From assembly GCA_041306005.1 (NCBI GenBank), contig JBFYKJ010000038.1:1-34529 (forward strand): a DNA stretch of 34,529 bases, read 5' to 3'. Positions 6,254-14,124 of this stretch are shown piece by piece. The notes under the pieces were generated by a model that was given only the letters and a program-made list of their open reading frames with translations, was not told where the DNA came from and did no database searches. Source of the stretch: JBFYKJ01 sp041306005. Lineage in GTDB: Archaea; Altiarchaeota; Altiarchaeia; JAFGQM01. The position numbers and the translations under genes are program-made. Within the stretch, counting starts at the first letter, position 1. Each line of letters begins with the position of its first letter.

Positions 6254-9004
6254 ATGAAACTTCTTCTGTCCTGCTTCCTGGTTATAGCACTGATAGCCTT
6301 GCCGACGACGGTGTCGGCTACCCGCGAATACGAGCAGACTGCAGACGTGTGCTATTCCCAGTGCGTCGCTTGGGAATTCTACTGGAAGGCGGACCGCATG
6401 CTTGAATTCGTCCTTAAGGAATGCTCGATGGGCGGCTGGGAGTCGCTCAAGACAGTCGCGAAGCTGGGCAAGGACGTCGCAACCGGCGGCACGGGGACTG
6501 CTTTGGGGATAGTGCAGGACGCCATCCTCTGCGCAGTCGTGATAGACGCCGCCATCGCCCCGAAGCTGGACGTGTGCCGTAGCATCTGCGACAGCAACAT
6601 GTGGGCCTACGGCCCGAACCCCGCGGTGAGGACGCGGGACGGGATATACTATGACGAAAACAGGGGGATAAGGATAAGGGTAGTCAATGGCGGGACCTCT
6701 TACATAGACGAGGTTAAGGTGGACATCTATATCGGCTCTACGACTAGTCGGGACTGCAACGTGGCGAATATGAAGCTGACTAATTATTACACCATACGGG
6801 ACATGGCCCCGGCCGGCCTGGAGATGAACAGGGACAACCTGTCCTGGGAGGACATCAGGTACATCAACTGGGAGGCCCCGGAGGACAAGTGCAGTGTCAT
6901 CAAGGTCGTCGTCGACCCCGAGGACGAGTTCCCAGAGATGAACGGCCCGACGTGGGGCGAGTGGGACAACACCTATTCGATAACAGTCAACGACCTGCCG
7001 ACACTGCCCAGTTACGAGATCCTCAACTTCAGGTACGACCGCTACGCGGAAACCGACGACGTTGTCGCGCACTTCCAGGTCAAGAACAACGGCGAGATGG
7101 CCGGGGAGCCGACGGTGCAGCTTCGCGAGTGCTCGAGCGGCAGGGGCCTTGGGTGGAAGGAGGTTTACCTGGGCCGGGAGGACACAAAGCCCATGGACTT
7201 CGAGCTGGACGACCTTTTCGACGGCGACTACTCGACGCAGAAGTACGTGTGCGTCAGGATAACTGTCGACGACGGGGTGAATAAGGCCGAAACCACCGAG
7301 TTGATACCCGTATACTCCGGAACTGTCACGGGCATCGTGTATGACATGTACGGCAAGCCCGTCAAAGACGCGACGGTGACTGCTGACACCGGGCAGACCG
7401 CCCACACGGACTCCAAGGGCAAGTACAAGATAGTGGGCATCACGCGCATGGGGACCCACGTCCTGACCGCGACAAGCCCCTCGCACACCGAGGGCGGGAA
7501 GGCGAACGTGACCTTCTACGCAAACACGACTGCAGATTACATGTCATCGCAGGATGAGCTCTACCAAACAGGTATTGACATCGTTCTCATGGACCGGCCG
7601 GGGATGGTGTGGATAAGGTGCCCATATCCAGGCTACAACTTCCGGATGGATTCGGGCGTCTTCAACTACCGGGGCGGGGTGTCGGGTACCGGAACCGAAA
7701 TCCTCGGAGTGGTGCCGGGCAACTACACGATGATGATATCAAAGAGCGGTTACGCTACGTCGTTTGTAAAGGTGGCCCTAAGCCCTGGCGAGGAGAAAGT
7801 CATCGACTGCGGGCTGGCCCCCATGGCGCAGTACAACGATGATTTGGGCGTGCAGTTCTCGCCGCAGATGAAAGAGCTTTGGGTCGCCAACATAGCGCCA
7901 AACCTTGTTTACACAGCCGACATATCAAAGGACGGCAGCACCATAGTCCTTGTCGTCGGCAAGGCGCCGGATGACCATTATAAGGTCCTTGTCTACGACA
8001 AGAGCGGGGCGAAGGTCTCGGAGATACCGTTCCTTAACGAGGGGATGGCCGTGGACCGGATATACGCGAAGCCGAGCTACGACGGGTCTTACATACTTCT
8101 TTCCGACAAATACCTGTACACGAGGGCCGGGCAGCTCGTCGCAGAAAACCCCAAAGGGCGCATAGAGCCCGGCAAATACGCTGCGCATGGCCAAATATCG
8201 GGCGACGGGGCGTTCATTTGCGGGGCCTCCGGCGGGGTGAGAGACCGGTTCTTTGGCGAGCTCACAAAGAGCCTGATGCTCGGGCAGAAGCCCGAGGGCG
8301 AGGGCGAATATGTCAGGTGCATAGGCAGCGGCGGCGTGTTCGGCATAGTCTTCATGCCCGACATGACAATGATAGGCGACTGCACCGGCCCGGGGAACCA
8401 GGGCGTCTGCAGGACGAGGATAGGCATGGACGAGGGAACGGAGCTCGGCGACCTTAGAAACGGGCCGCTGTCGGTGGACGCAAGCCCCGACGGGTCGATC
8501 GTAGTAGCTGCGGATGGATACACACTCGATTACATCCGCAACGGCGCGCAGGTTTGGAGGAAGGACCTGAAAACGATGGCGTACGGCGAGAGCGGGGACG
8601 CGCATGCTGAGAAGCTGTCGGTGACGCCGGGCGGCAGCTACGTCGCGCTCCTCGACGGCCCGCACGGGCACGACTACGAGCCGCACATATTTGACAGCGC
8701 CGGGAACGACGTGCTGGGGGTCACGGCATACAACAGGCCGGAATACTGGGTCTACGACATCGAGGCCACGGGGACCGGGATATACTATGTCAACTTCCGG
8801 TCGGACAGGGGCGTCATATTCGGGGTATACGGCCAGGCAGGGGTCGCGCAGAAGCAGGTTGACACTGGAGGGAATGAATCCGGGTCTATGGAATGGCAGA
8901 TGGGCCAGTCAGGCGACAGCGGGGTAATGCCCGCGATTGTGCTAACCTCTGTCACCGCATTTGTGCTCGGCTTCTTCGCTTGGAAGACTGGGATGCTGAG
9001 GTGA
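6254..9004 (+). CDS. Large secreted, C-terminally anchored protein with PEGA-like and beta-propeller regions
   Basis: 916 residues. A Sec signal peptide covers about 1-23 (MKLLLSCFLVIALIALPTTVSA). Next comes a Cys-rich helical region (six or more Cys by residue 120), two CARDB/Ig-like segments (about 135-180 and 255-350), a carboxypeptidase regulatory-like domain (about 355-415, GTVTGIVYDMYGKPVKDATV), a PEGA-like domain (about 448-525) and a WD/PQQ-like propeller (about 540-865, with repeated 'sxDGSxIV' blades). One C-terminal membrane helix (about 893-912) ends in a short basic tail. The protein is likely displayed outside the cell. Family function is unknown; binding or adhesion is a guess. 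It converges on the alkD-like gene 26 bp away. Confidence 0.8.
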   Translation: MKLLLSCFLVIALIALPTTVSATREYEQTADVCYSQCVAWEFYWKADRMLEFVLKECSMGGWESLKTVAKLGKDVATGGTGTALGIVQDAILCAVVIDAAIAPKLDVCRSICDSNMWAYGPNPAVRTRDGIYYDENRGIRIRVVNGGTSYIDEVKVDIYIGSTTSRDCNVANMKLTNYYTIRDMAPAGLEMNRDNLSWEDIRYINWEAPEDKCSVIKVVVDPEDEFPEMNGPTWGEWDNTYSITVNDLPTLPSYEILNFRYDRYAETDDVVAHFQVKNNGEMAGEPTVQLRECSSGRGLGWKEVYLGREDTKPMDFELDDLFDGDYSTQKYVCVRITVDDGVNKAETTELIPVYSGTVTGIVYDMYGKPVKDATVTADTGQTAHTDSKGKYKIVGITRMGTHVLTATSPSHTEGGKANVTFYANTTADYMSSQDELYQTGIDIVLMDRPGMVWIRCPYPGYNFRMDSGVFNYRGGVSGTGTEILGVVPGNYTMMISKSGYATSFVKVALSPGEEKVIDCGLAPMAQYNDDLGVQFSPQMKELWVANIAPNLVYTADISKDGSTIVLVVGKAPDDHYKVLVYDKSGAKVSEIPFLNEGMAVDRIYAKPSYDGSYILLSDKYLYTRAGQLVAENPKGRIEPGKYAAHGQISGDGAFICGASGGVRDRFFGELTKSLMLGQKPEGEGEYVRCIGSGGVFGIVFMPDMTMIGDCTGPGNQGVCRTRIGMDEGTELGDLRNGPLSVDASPDGSIVVAADGYTLDYIRNGAQVWRKDLKTMAYGESGDAHAEKLSVTPGGSYVALLDGPHGHDYEPHIFDSAGNDVLGVTAYNRPEYWVYDIEATGTGIYYVNFRSDRGVIFGVYGQAGVAQKQVDTGGNESGSMEWQMGQSGDSGVMPAIVLTSVTAFVLGFFAWKTGMLR

Positions 9005-9030
9005 GGGGCGCAAGGCTGCCGCAGTCCCAA

Positions 9031-9765
9031 TCATCCCCTGATTTTGCCTTTCTTCTTTAGCCTCGCCTTCACAGCCTCGCTCTCAAGCTCCCTGATAGCG
9101 TCGGTGGCTATCCACTTGGCGGCTTTTGAATCCGGGTACTTGCGCCTGATTCCCTTAGCGGTCTCTATCGCTTTCTTGTTCAGCTCAGCGTTCCTCATCT
9201 TCCCTATGTTCCTCAGCGCCCAGCTGGCCGCTTTTCTCACGTAGTTTCTCTCATCGGTGGCGGCTTCCTTAGACTCGATTATCCCAAGGAGTTTTTCAAA
9301 CTCTTTGTCCGAAGCCTTCTTGTCGTGGACTGCAAGGCCCGCCATGAGGGCGAAGGCGCCCCGTTTCACGTATTCTTCCTTCCTCTTTGCCCACTCTCCA
9401 GCTTTCTTCCAAGCCAGCGGCGACTGGTCAAAGAGGCTGGTGCACGCCTGGTCGCAGACGTCCCAGGAGTCGAAGTCCTTGGCCCACGCGTCCATTTGGT
9501 CTTCGGTCAGGAGTCTTGGGTCGTCGACAAAGACCGCCAGGAGGCGGGCATCGTGGATGCCCGAGGCCCAGAGCTCTTTGGCGAGCTTGTGGTCTTTTCC
9601 GAGCTCCTTAGCCATCGGCCTCAGCTTGTAGATGGATACCCCTAGAGTGCCCTCCGGGTTTATCCCAAAGCGGGCCATGCCCTCGCGGCCCTTCGGGCTC
9701 TCCATGGACTTGAGCTTCTTGATGACCTCATCGGTTTTCATCTTCTTAAGCTTCCTTAAGTGCAA
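9031..9765 (-). CDS. AlkD-like DNA alkylation repair enzyme (HEAT-repeat glycosylase)
   Basis: About 240 residues, the normal size for AlkD. AlkD-type enzymes excise bulky or cationic alkylated purines without base flipping, using stacked helical repeats that wrap the DNA. Family signatures seen: MARFGI near the N-terminus, the SWDVCDQ segment that supplies the conserved Trp-Asp pair, and the C-terminal ERNYVRKAASWALRNIGK repeat. The Lys-rich tail is common. The Met nine codons in (start at 9741) may be the true start, since MKTDEVIKKL matches the usual family beginning. It stands alone between a secreted protein gene and tRNA-Trp. Confidence 0.85.
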   Translation of the reverse strand: MHLRKLKKMKTDEVIKKLKSMESPKGREGMARFGINPEGTLGVSIYKLRPMAKELGKDHKLAKELWASGIHDARLLAVFVDDPRLLTEDQMDAWAKDFDSWDVCDQACTSLFDQSPLAWKKAGEWAKRKEEYVKRGAFALMAGLAVHDKKASDKEFEKLLGIIESKEAATDERNYVRKAASWALRNIGKMRNAELNKKAIETAKGIRRKYPDSKAAKWIATDAIRELESEAVKARLKKKGKIRG

Positions 9766-9819
9766 ACTCTCATATGCGTCAAGCGCCCTAAACTTACAGC
9801 AAGCGGCTGAAAAACCGTT

Positions 9820-9830
9820 TTTTATTGACT
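9820..9830 (+). promoter_or_regulatory. TATA-like box for tRNA-Trp
   Basis: TTTTTTATTG centred about 28 nt upstream of the first tRNA base, the right place for an archaeal TATA box. Confidence 0.5.
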
Positions 9831-9852
9831 CTTGCTATAATATCGGTCTCAC

Positions 9853-10051
9853 GGGGTCGTGGGGTAGCTTGGCATCCTCGCAGGCTCCAGAGAGCGGCAT
9901 CCTGCGCCTTTTTAGGCAACGGAGCGCTCTGGAGCACTGAGCCGCAATGGTTGGCTGCAAGGCCGGCCGCGCGCGGCGATGACGAAAAGTAGGTATACGC
10001 TTTCAAGCATGGAGATACCTGCTGACCTGGGTTCAAATCCCAGCGACCCCA
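9853..10051 (+). tRNA. tRNA-Trp(CCA) with 126-nt canonical intron
   Basis: Acceptor GGGGTCG (9853-9859) pairs with CGACCCC (10044-10050), discriminator A at 10051. Anticodon stem GCAGG (9880-9884) pairs with CCTGC (10018-10022); loop CTCCAGA gives anticodon CCA (9887-9889). T stem CTGGG/CCCAG surrounds TTCAAAT. The intron runs from about 9891 to 10016, at position 37/38, the place where many archaeal tRNA-Trp genes carry long introns. Confidence 0.93.
9891..10016 (+). other. tRNA-Trp intron, possible C/D guide RNA
   Basis: 126 nt. In several archaea the tRNA-Trp intron is a C/D box RNA that guides 2'-O-methylation of its own tRNA. Here CTGA (9937-9940) resembles a D or D' box and GCGATGA (9976-9982) differs from the C box RUGAUGA by one base. 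A CTGA also overlaps exon 2 (10022-10025). A clean 5' C box is not seen, so the guide role is only possible. Confidence 0.45.
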
Positions 10052-10412
10052 TCTCATATGCATTAGCGTAGCCTCGATGGGGTCGCTACTGTCGAGGTCA
10101 TATGCCAAGAGGAGGTCTCCACCTCGACATCCCAGCGACCCCATTTTATTGCTCATTAGCTGAGACTCTGCAATAAAATGCTTGGAGCCCGAAGGTCATT
10201 TGGACCTTGGGCGCAACTTGCCTGGTGGGCAAGTTCGCGCGAAGCGGAAAGCATCTCATATGCATTAGCGTAGCCTCGATGGGGTCGCTGATGTTGGGGT
10301 CATATGCCGGGAGGATGTGTCCACCTTGTCACACGAGGTTCGCCAAAGGCGAACCTGTGCACAGGTTGCATTAATCTCGAGGCCGATGCAACCTCGTGCC
10401 CAGCGACCCATA
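10037..10412 (+). repeat. tRNA-Trp 3'-end mirrored hairpin array
   Basis: Copies of the tRNA 3' end (TCCCAGCGACCCCAT) start at 10038 (the tRNA) and 10130, with a shorter copy CCCAGCGACCC at 10399. The first is mirrored perfectly: AGCGACCCCATC (10042-10053) with GATGGGGTCGCT (10076-10087) around a 22-nt loop with ATTAGC and ending CCTC. Hairpin two is TGTCGAGGT (10090-10098) with ACCTCGACA (10121-10129). The second tRNA copy leads into another perfect stem (10142-10152 with 10170-10180), then stems near 10187-10217 and AACTTGCC/GGCAAGTT (about 10217-10237). A second copy of the mirrored arm and loop lies at about 10253-10290, followed by GGGGTCAT...TCCACCTTG. The segment 10413-10446 shows nothing further. 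Confidence 0.88.
10330..10361 (+). repeat. 32-bp hairpin module, second copy
   Basis: Matches 4901-4932 with one change (loop A for G). Again followed by a local hairpin (AGGTTGCAT near 10363 with ATGCAACCT near 10385) and a tRNA-end copy. Confidence 0.8.
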
Positions 10413-10446
10413 AGCTGTGCTTAGCGCATACTCCTAGAACTAGTCT

Positions 10447-11571
10447 TTACCTCTTCTTTCCTGTATTGCCCCTCACCTGGCACTCATAAAGCGTCCCGAG
10501 CTTCCTTAGCATCGCCTCGATGGTGTACTCCGCTTCTATGCGCTTCCTCACGATGCCCGTAAGCCTCTTCTTTTCTGCTTCATCCGACAGCAGGCGGTCG
10601 AGCCGCTCAGAAAGCCCCTTGTGGTCCTTAAACCCTATTATATATTCCGGGTCGATGACCTCGCGGGCTATTCCCACATCCGTAGCGATGCACGGCGTCC
10701 CGCATGCCATCGCCTCCAGGACGACGACCCCCTGGGTCTCCATCTCGGATGGCATGACGAATGCGTCGGCCGCGGCGTATGCCCTGGGAAGCATATCACC
10801 AGGCAACCTTCCGAGGAACTTAAACTTATCGCCCTTCCCGCTCTGCGCCACGATCTCCTTAAGGTGCGGCTCGAGCTCCCCGACGCCTGAGAGGACGAAG
10901 ATTGCATCGCTCTTGCAATCTATCCCGGCCCGCACGAACGTCTCCGGGTCCTTCTTGTGCTGGAGCCTGCCGACGAATAGGGCCATAGGCTTGTCGGGTA
11001 TGCCATACGCTTTCCTGAAGGCTGCGGCGTCCACATCCGGGTTGAACTTGGTCGCGTCTATCCCGTTGGGTATCAGTGCAGTCGGGGCCTTAAGCCCCCT
11101 TTTCCGAAGTTCCCTGTCAAGCCAGCCGGATACCGTGACGACGACGTCGCACTCGTTGTAAAGCCTTATCAGGTATCTCCACGTCACTTCCGTTGCAACC
11201 TTCCCGACGGGGGATTCGGTCGTTATCAGCGCGCCGAATACGGCCGCAGGGTCGGTGTGGAAAGTCCCCACCAGCGGCTTATCCAGCTGGCGGGAGGCCT
11301 TGACCCCGTAGTAGAACATCCCATAAGGGGTGTGGTTGTGGATGACGTCGAAATCCTTGACACGCCTCATCAGCGCGCCGCGGTCAAGGGCGATCCTGTA
11401 ATCGGGATAAAGCGCGAATGGCACCCCGCCGACCTTGTTGACATCCGGGCTTTCCAGCGCGCCGAAGAGTTCGTCTTGCCACTCTTTCTTCGCATGGTGG
11501 ACCGCGTAGAGCGTCGTGGCCACCCCGTTGTTGTGGGGCGGGTACGTGTCCGTGAAATTGGCTATTCTCAT
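10447..11571 (-). CDS. Glycosyltransferase family 4 (GT-B fold)
   Basis: 374 residues, usual for a GT4 retaining glycosyltransferase that uses nucleotide-sugar donors at the cytoplasmic face. The N-terminal acceptor domain opens with MRIANFTDTYPPHNNGVATT, with the Gly-rich acceptor loop. The C-terminal Rossmann domain shows the donor motif FVGRLQHKKDPETFVRA (about 195-210) and the EX7E region PSEMETQGVVVLEAMACGTP (about 275-295), in which the two Glu contact the donor. It is the last gene of a minus-strand glycan cluster, 73 nt after the GT-C gene. Donor and acceptor cannot be told from sequence. Confidence 0.9.
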   Translation of the reverse strand: MRIANFTDTYPPHNNGVATTLYAVHHAKKEWQDELFGALESPDVNKVGGVPFALYPDYRIALDRGALMRRVKDFDVIHNHTPYGMFYYGVKASRQLDKPLVGTFHTDPAAVFGALITTESPVGKVATEVTWRYLIRLYNECDVVVTVSGWLDRELRKRGLKAPTALIPNGIDATKFNPDVDAAAFRKAYGIPDKPMALFVGRLQHKKDPETFVRAGIDCKSDAIFVLSGVGELEPHLKEIVAQSGKGDKFKFLGRLPGDMLPRAYAAADAFVMPSEMETQGVVVLEAMACGTPCIATDVGIAREVIDPEYIIGFKDHKGLSERLDRLLSDEAEKKRLTGIVRKRIEAEYTIEAMLRKLGTLYECQVRGNTGKKR

Positions 11572-11644
11572 TCTTTTTCGGTCAATCGGATGAGGCCTGC
11601 CCCGGGCCGCGTTTTCGCGCGGCTGCGCGCTTAGGCGGGGTTTC

Positions 11645-13051
11645 CTAACTTACGGCTACGACTTTATAAACGCGCGACGCGCCCGAACTGTACGCCTTTT
11701 CAAAGCCGGGCGAATCGAATTTGCTCGTGTCAAAGCCGTAATTCCACGCGTCCCTGGCGCCGACGACGACGTAGCCGACGCCGTATGCCTCCAACAGCGC
11801 ATGCGCCTCGGCGGAGTCGTGCGTCTTCAGCGTTGCGTACATCTCGCCCCACCTGGCGCTGTCGGGGATGCATTCCAGGAAGAGGTCGAATTCGGTCCTT
11901 ATTCCGGTGCGGCCCGCCGTAAGCAGGTTTATCGCCCCCGACACCTCCGGGTTTGCCAGCACGCCCGCGTCATGCACATTGGTCTTGACCCACTGGACGC
12001 AGGCCAGGTCGTCTTCCGACAGCGCGGGCTTCACGGGCGTGACGACCAGCACGCATGCGACCAGCAGGATGCCGCAGAATGCCAGCTTCACCTCCTCCCG
12101 GATGTTGAACTCAGGCAATATGAATATCAGGCTGAAGCTGAAGAGGAGCAGCTGGTCGTAGGGGTGAAGCTGTGGAAGGGCAAGCGAAGCCAAAAACCCG
12201 ATAGTGCCCATAGCAAGCGCGGTCTTCCAGAGCAGCAGGTAGCCGTCGTTGGCCCTTTTGCCCCTGCCGAGGCTGTAGAGCGCCCAAAAGCCGAATACCG
12301 CGACTACCGGGGCCATGATTAACAGCTCGTTTGCGCCCTCGCCGGTGATGCTGGACACTGCGGTCGAGGGGTCGAAGCACGAGCCGGCGCGTGTTAGCGC
12401 ATAGAGCAGCCAGGGGGAGGCCACCGCAAGGCCGATTGCAGTTGCCTTGCCCGCGCAGGCCAGGTGCGCGATTTTCCCGCCCCGTCTCCACTTGAGGGCC
12501 GCGAACACGAGAAGGGCGGCGATGATAGTCGCCGAGATGACGTAGTTGAAGAGTATGCACACCCCTATAAGGACGCCGGGCATCACATGCTTGTACCTGA
12601 GGACGCAGTACGCTATCAGCGGGAAGAGCAGCAGGCCGAAGAGCTGCGGGCTGTCGAAGGACTGGGCGGTCGCTATGGGGTTAAGGGCCGTGAAAACGGC
12701 GCCCAATAGCGCTGTTTGTTCGCCCCTGAATTTCCTGATGGCCCAGAAGACCGGGAATACCAGCAGGGCGCTGACGAGCGGTAAGATGCCGTCTATGAGA
12801 CTTATTACGGGTATCCCCGTCAGCACGCTCGAGTACCCCAGGACCAGGTGGTAGAGCGGCGGGTAGAGGTGCGGCCTGCCGCCGGCAGCGTAGTCCCACG
12901 CGGGCACCCAGCCCGTACTTGCCACTTCCTGCCCTATCCGGGCGTGGTAAATGGAATCGAAGTTCACCGGGAAGTCGTTCGTCGCCGGCGGATAGAGCCT
13001 TATTGCGAGGCTGAGGATGAAGAGCCCGATGAGCGCGTATTTAACATTCAT
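11645..13051 (-). CDS. GT-C fold membrane glycosyltransferase (STT3/AglB- or PMT-like)
   Basis: 468 residues with about ten hydrophobic segments between 5 and 350, followed by a soluble C-terminal domain (about 365-468). The first loop carries NFDSIYHARIG, like the Asp-containing motif of GT-C enzymes (STT3 has a DxD-like acid in the same loop), and later GGRPHLYPPLYH, which resembles the YPP segment of dolichol-phosphate-sugar dependent enzymes. No clear WWDxG motif of true oligosaccharyltransferases is present, and the length is short for AglB, so an enzyme that adds a sugar from a lipid-phosphate donor is as likely. It sits between GT4 genes, consistent with glycan assembly on a lipid carrier. 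Confidence 0.75.
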   Translation of the reverse strand: MNVKYALIGLFILSLAIRLYPPATNDFPVNFDSIYHARIGQEVASTGWVPAWDYAAGGRPHLYPPLYHLVLGYSSVLTGIPVISLIDGILPLVSALLVFPVFWAIRKFRGEQTALLGAVFTALNPIATAQSFDSPQLFGLLLFPLIAYCVLRYKHVMPGVLIGVCILFNYVISATIIAALLVFAALKWRRGGKIAHLACAGKATAIGLAVASPWLLYALTRAGSCFDPSTAVSSITGEGANELLIMAPVVAVFGFWALYSLGRGKRANDGYLLLWKTALAMGTIGFLASLALPQLHPYDQLLLFSFSLIFILPEFNIREEVKLAFCGILLVACVLVVTPVKPALSEDDLACVQWVKTNVHDAGVLANPEVSGAINLLTAGRTGIRTEFDLFLECIPDSARWGEMYATLKTHDSAEAHALLEAYGVGYVVVGARDAWNYGFDTSKFDSPGFEKAYSSGASRVYKVVAVS

Positions 13052-13086
13052 CTTCCAATGTTGATTCTGATTCTGACGGGTATCTA

Positions 13087-14124
13087 CTACCCGCCCTTCA
13101 ATACTTCCTGATAAACCTTCTTAAGCTGCCTGCCCACTTCCTCCATCGAGTGCGACTTGACCTCTTTCAGCCCGTTCTTCGCGAGGCGTTCCCTCAGGGA
13201 TTCGTCGCTTATGAGCTCCTTGAGCAACCGCTTGAAATCCTCGTCGCCCTTCGCCCTTAGGCAGTCCACCCCCTCGTGCGTCCAGTCCGAATAAACCGGC
13301 AGGTCGCGGATGAGCGCCGGGCGGCCCATGGCCCACGCCTCGAGTATGACTATGCCCTGCGTCTCAGCAGTCGACGGAAAGAAGAATACGTCCCCCGCGC
13401 AGTACCCGGCGATTATGTCGTCGACAAAGCCCGTGAACGTGACATTGTCGGGCTTTCCCTCTATAGCCCGCCTCATGCTCTCGCTGCTGACAAGCGCCTT
13501 CCCGTATATGTTGCCGAACCACACAAACTTGTTCTCGAACGCGCGGGCCACGCTGACAAAAGTCTCCACCCCCTTCCTTGGGAACACGTGGCCGACAGAA
13601 AAGGGGACCATTGCGCTCTTTCCAGTCCACTTCCCGCCGCCCGGCTTCTCGTCAAGCTTGTACTTCTCCCGGTAAGCCTTCCGCTTCTCATCGCTGAATT
13701 TAAACCTGTCCAAGTCGACGCCGTTGCTGACGGCCGTCATCGGGACTTTGACGCCGTACGACTGGAGCGTCCTTTTCGCATACTCGCTCGGGCAGAGTAT
13801 GTGGTCCGCATGGCCGTAATAATACTTCAGGTACCTCCTGAAGAGCGGGGCCACCGCGTTGCTGAACCTGAAGCTGTTCCTCGTGTCTTCCTCAAGTGTG
13901 TGGGCGTGGAGTATGACCTTCTTCCCGTTCGCGCGCGCGGCCTTGGCGTAGAAGAGGGATTTCGGCAAAATGGTGTTTATGTGGATTATGTCGTAATCGC
14001 CCTGCGGGTCGGTCGTGTACTCGACGCCCGCCTTCGAGAGCGCGGCCTTCTGCCTCTCAAGGGCGACGCCTATCCCGCTCTTCCCAAGGAGCTTTCCCCC
14101 CTCAAGGTATAAACAGACTCTCAT
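13087..14124 (-). CDS. Glycosyltransferase family 4
   Basis: 345 residues. Acceptor-domain start MRVCLYLEGGKLLGKSGIGVA, short N-terminal domain with HINTILPKS and HAHTLEEDT segments, donor domain with FSVGHVFPRKGVETFVSVA and the ExxxxxxxE segment PSTAETQGIVILEAWAMGRP. Its start codon overlaps the stop of the upstream GT4 gene by four bases (ATGA), so the two are translationally coupled and probably act in sequence on one glycan. The specificity is unknown. Confidence 0.88.
   Translation of the reverse strand: MRVCLYLEGGKLLGKSGIGVALERQKAALSKAGVEYTTDPQGDYDIIHINTILPKSLFYAKAARANGKKVILHAHTLEEDTRNSFRFSNAVAPLFRRYLKYYYGHADHILCPSEYAKRTLQSYGVKVPMTAVSNGVDLDRFKFSDEKRKAYREKYKLDEKPGGGKWTGKSAMVPFSVGHVFPRKGVETFVSVARAFENKFVWFGNIYGKALVSSESMRRAIEGKPDNVTFTGFVDDIIAGYCAGDVFFFPSTAETQGIVILEAWAMGRPALIRDLPVYSDWTHEGVDCLRAKGDEDFKRLLKELISDESLRERLAKNGLKEVKSHSMEEVGRQLKKVYQEVLKGG

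Noticed and set aside
7749..7758. GTTACGCTAC copy inside the secreted protein gene
   Set aside because: A single coding copy outside the element, in frame as ordinary codons; treated as chance.
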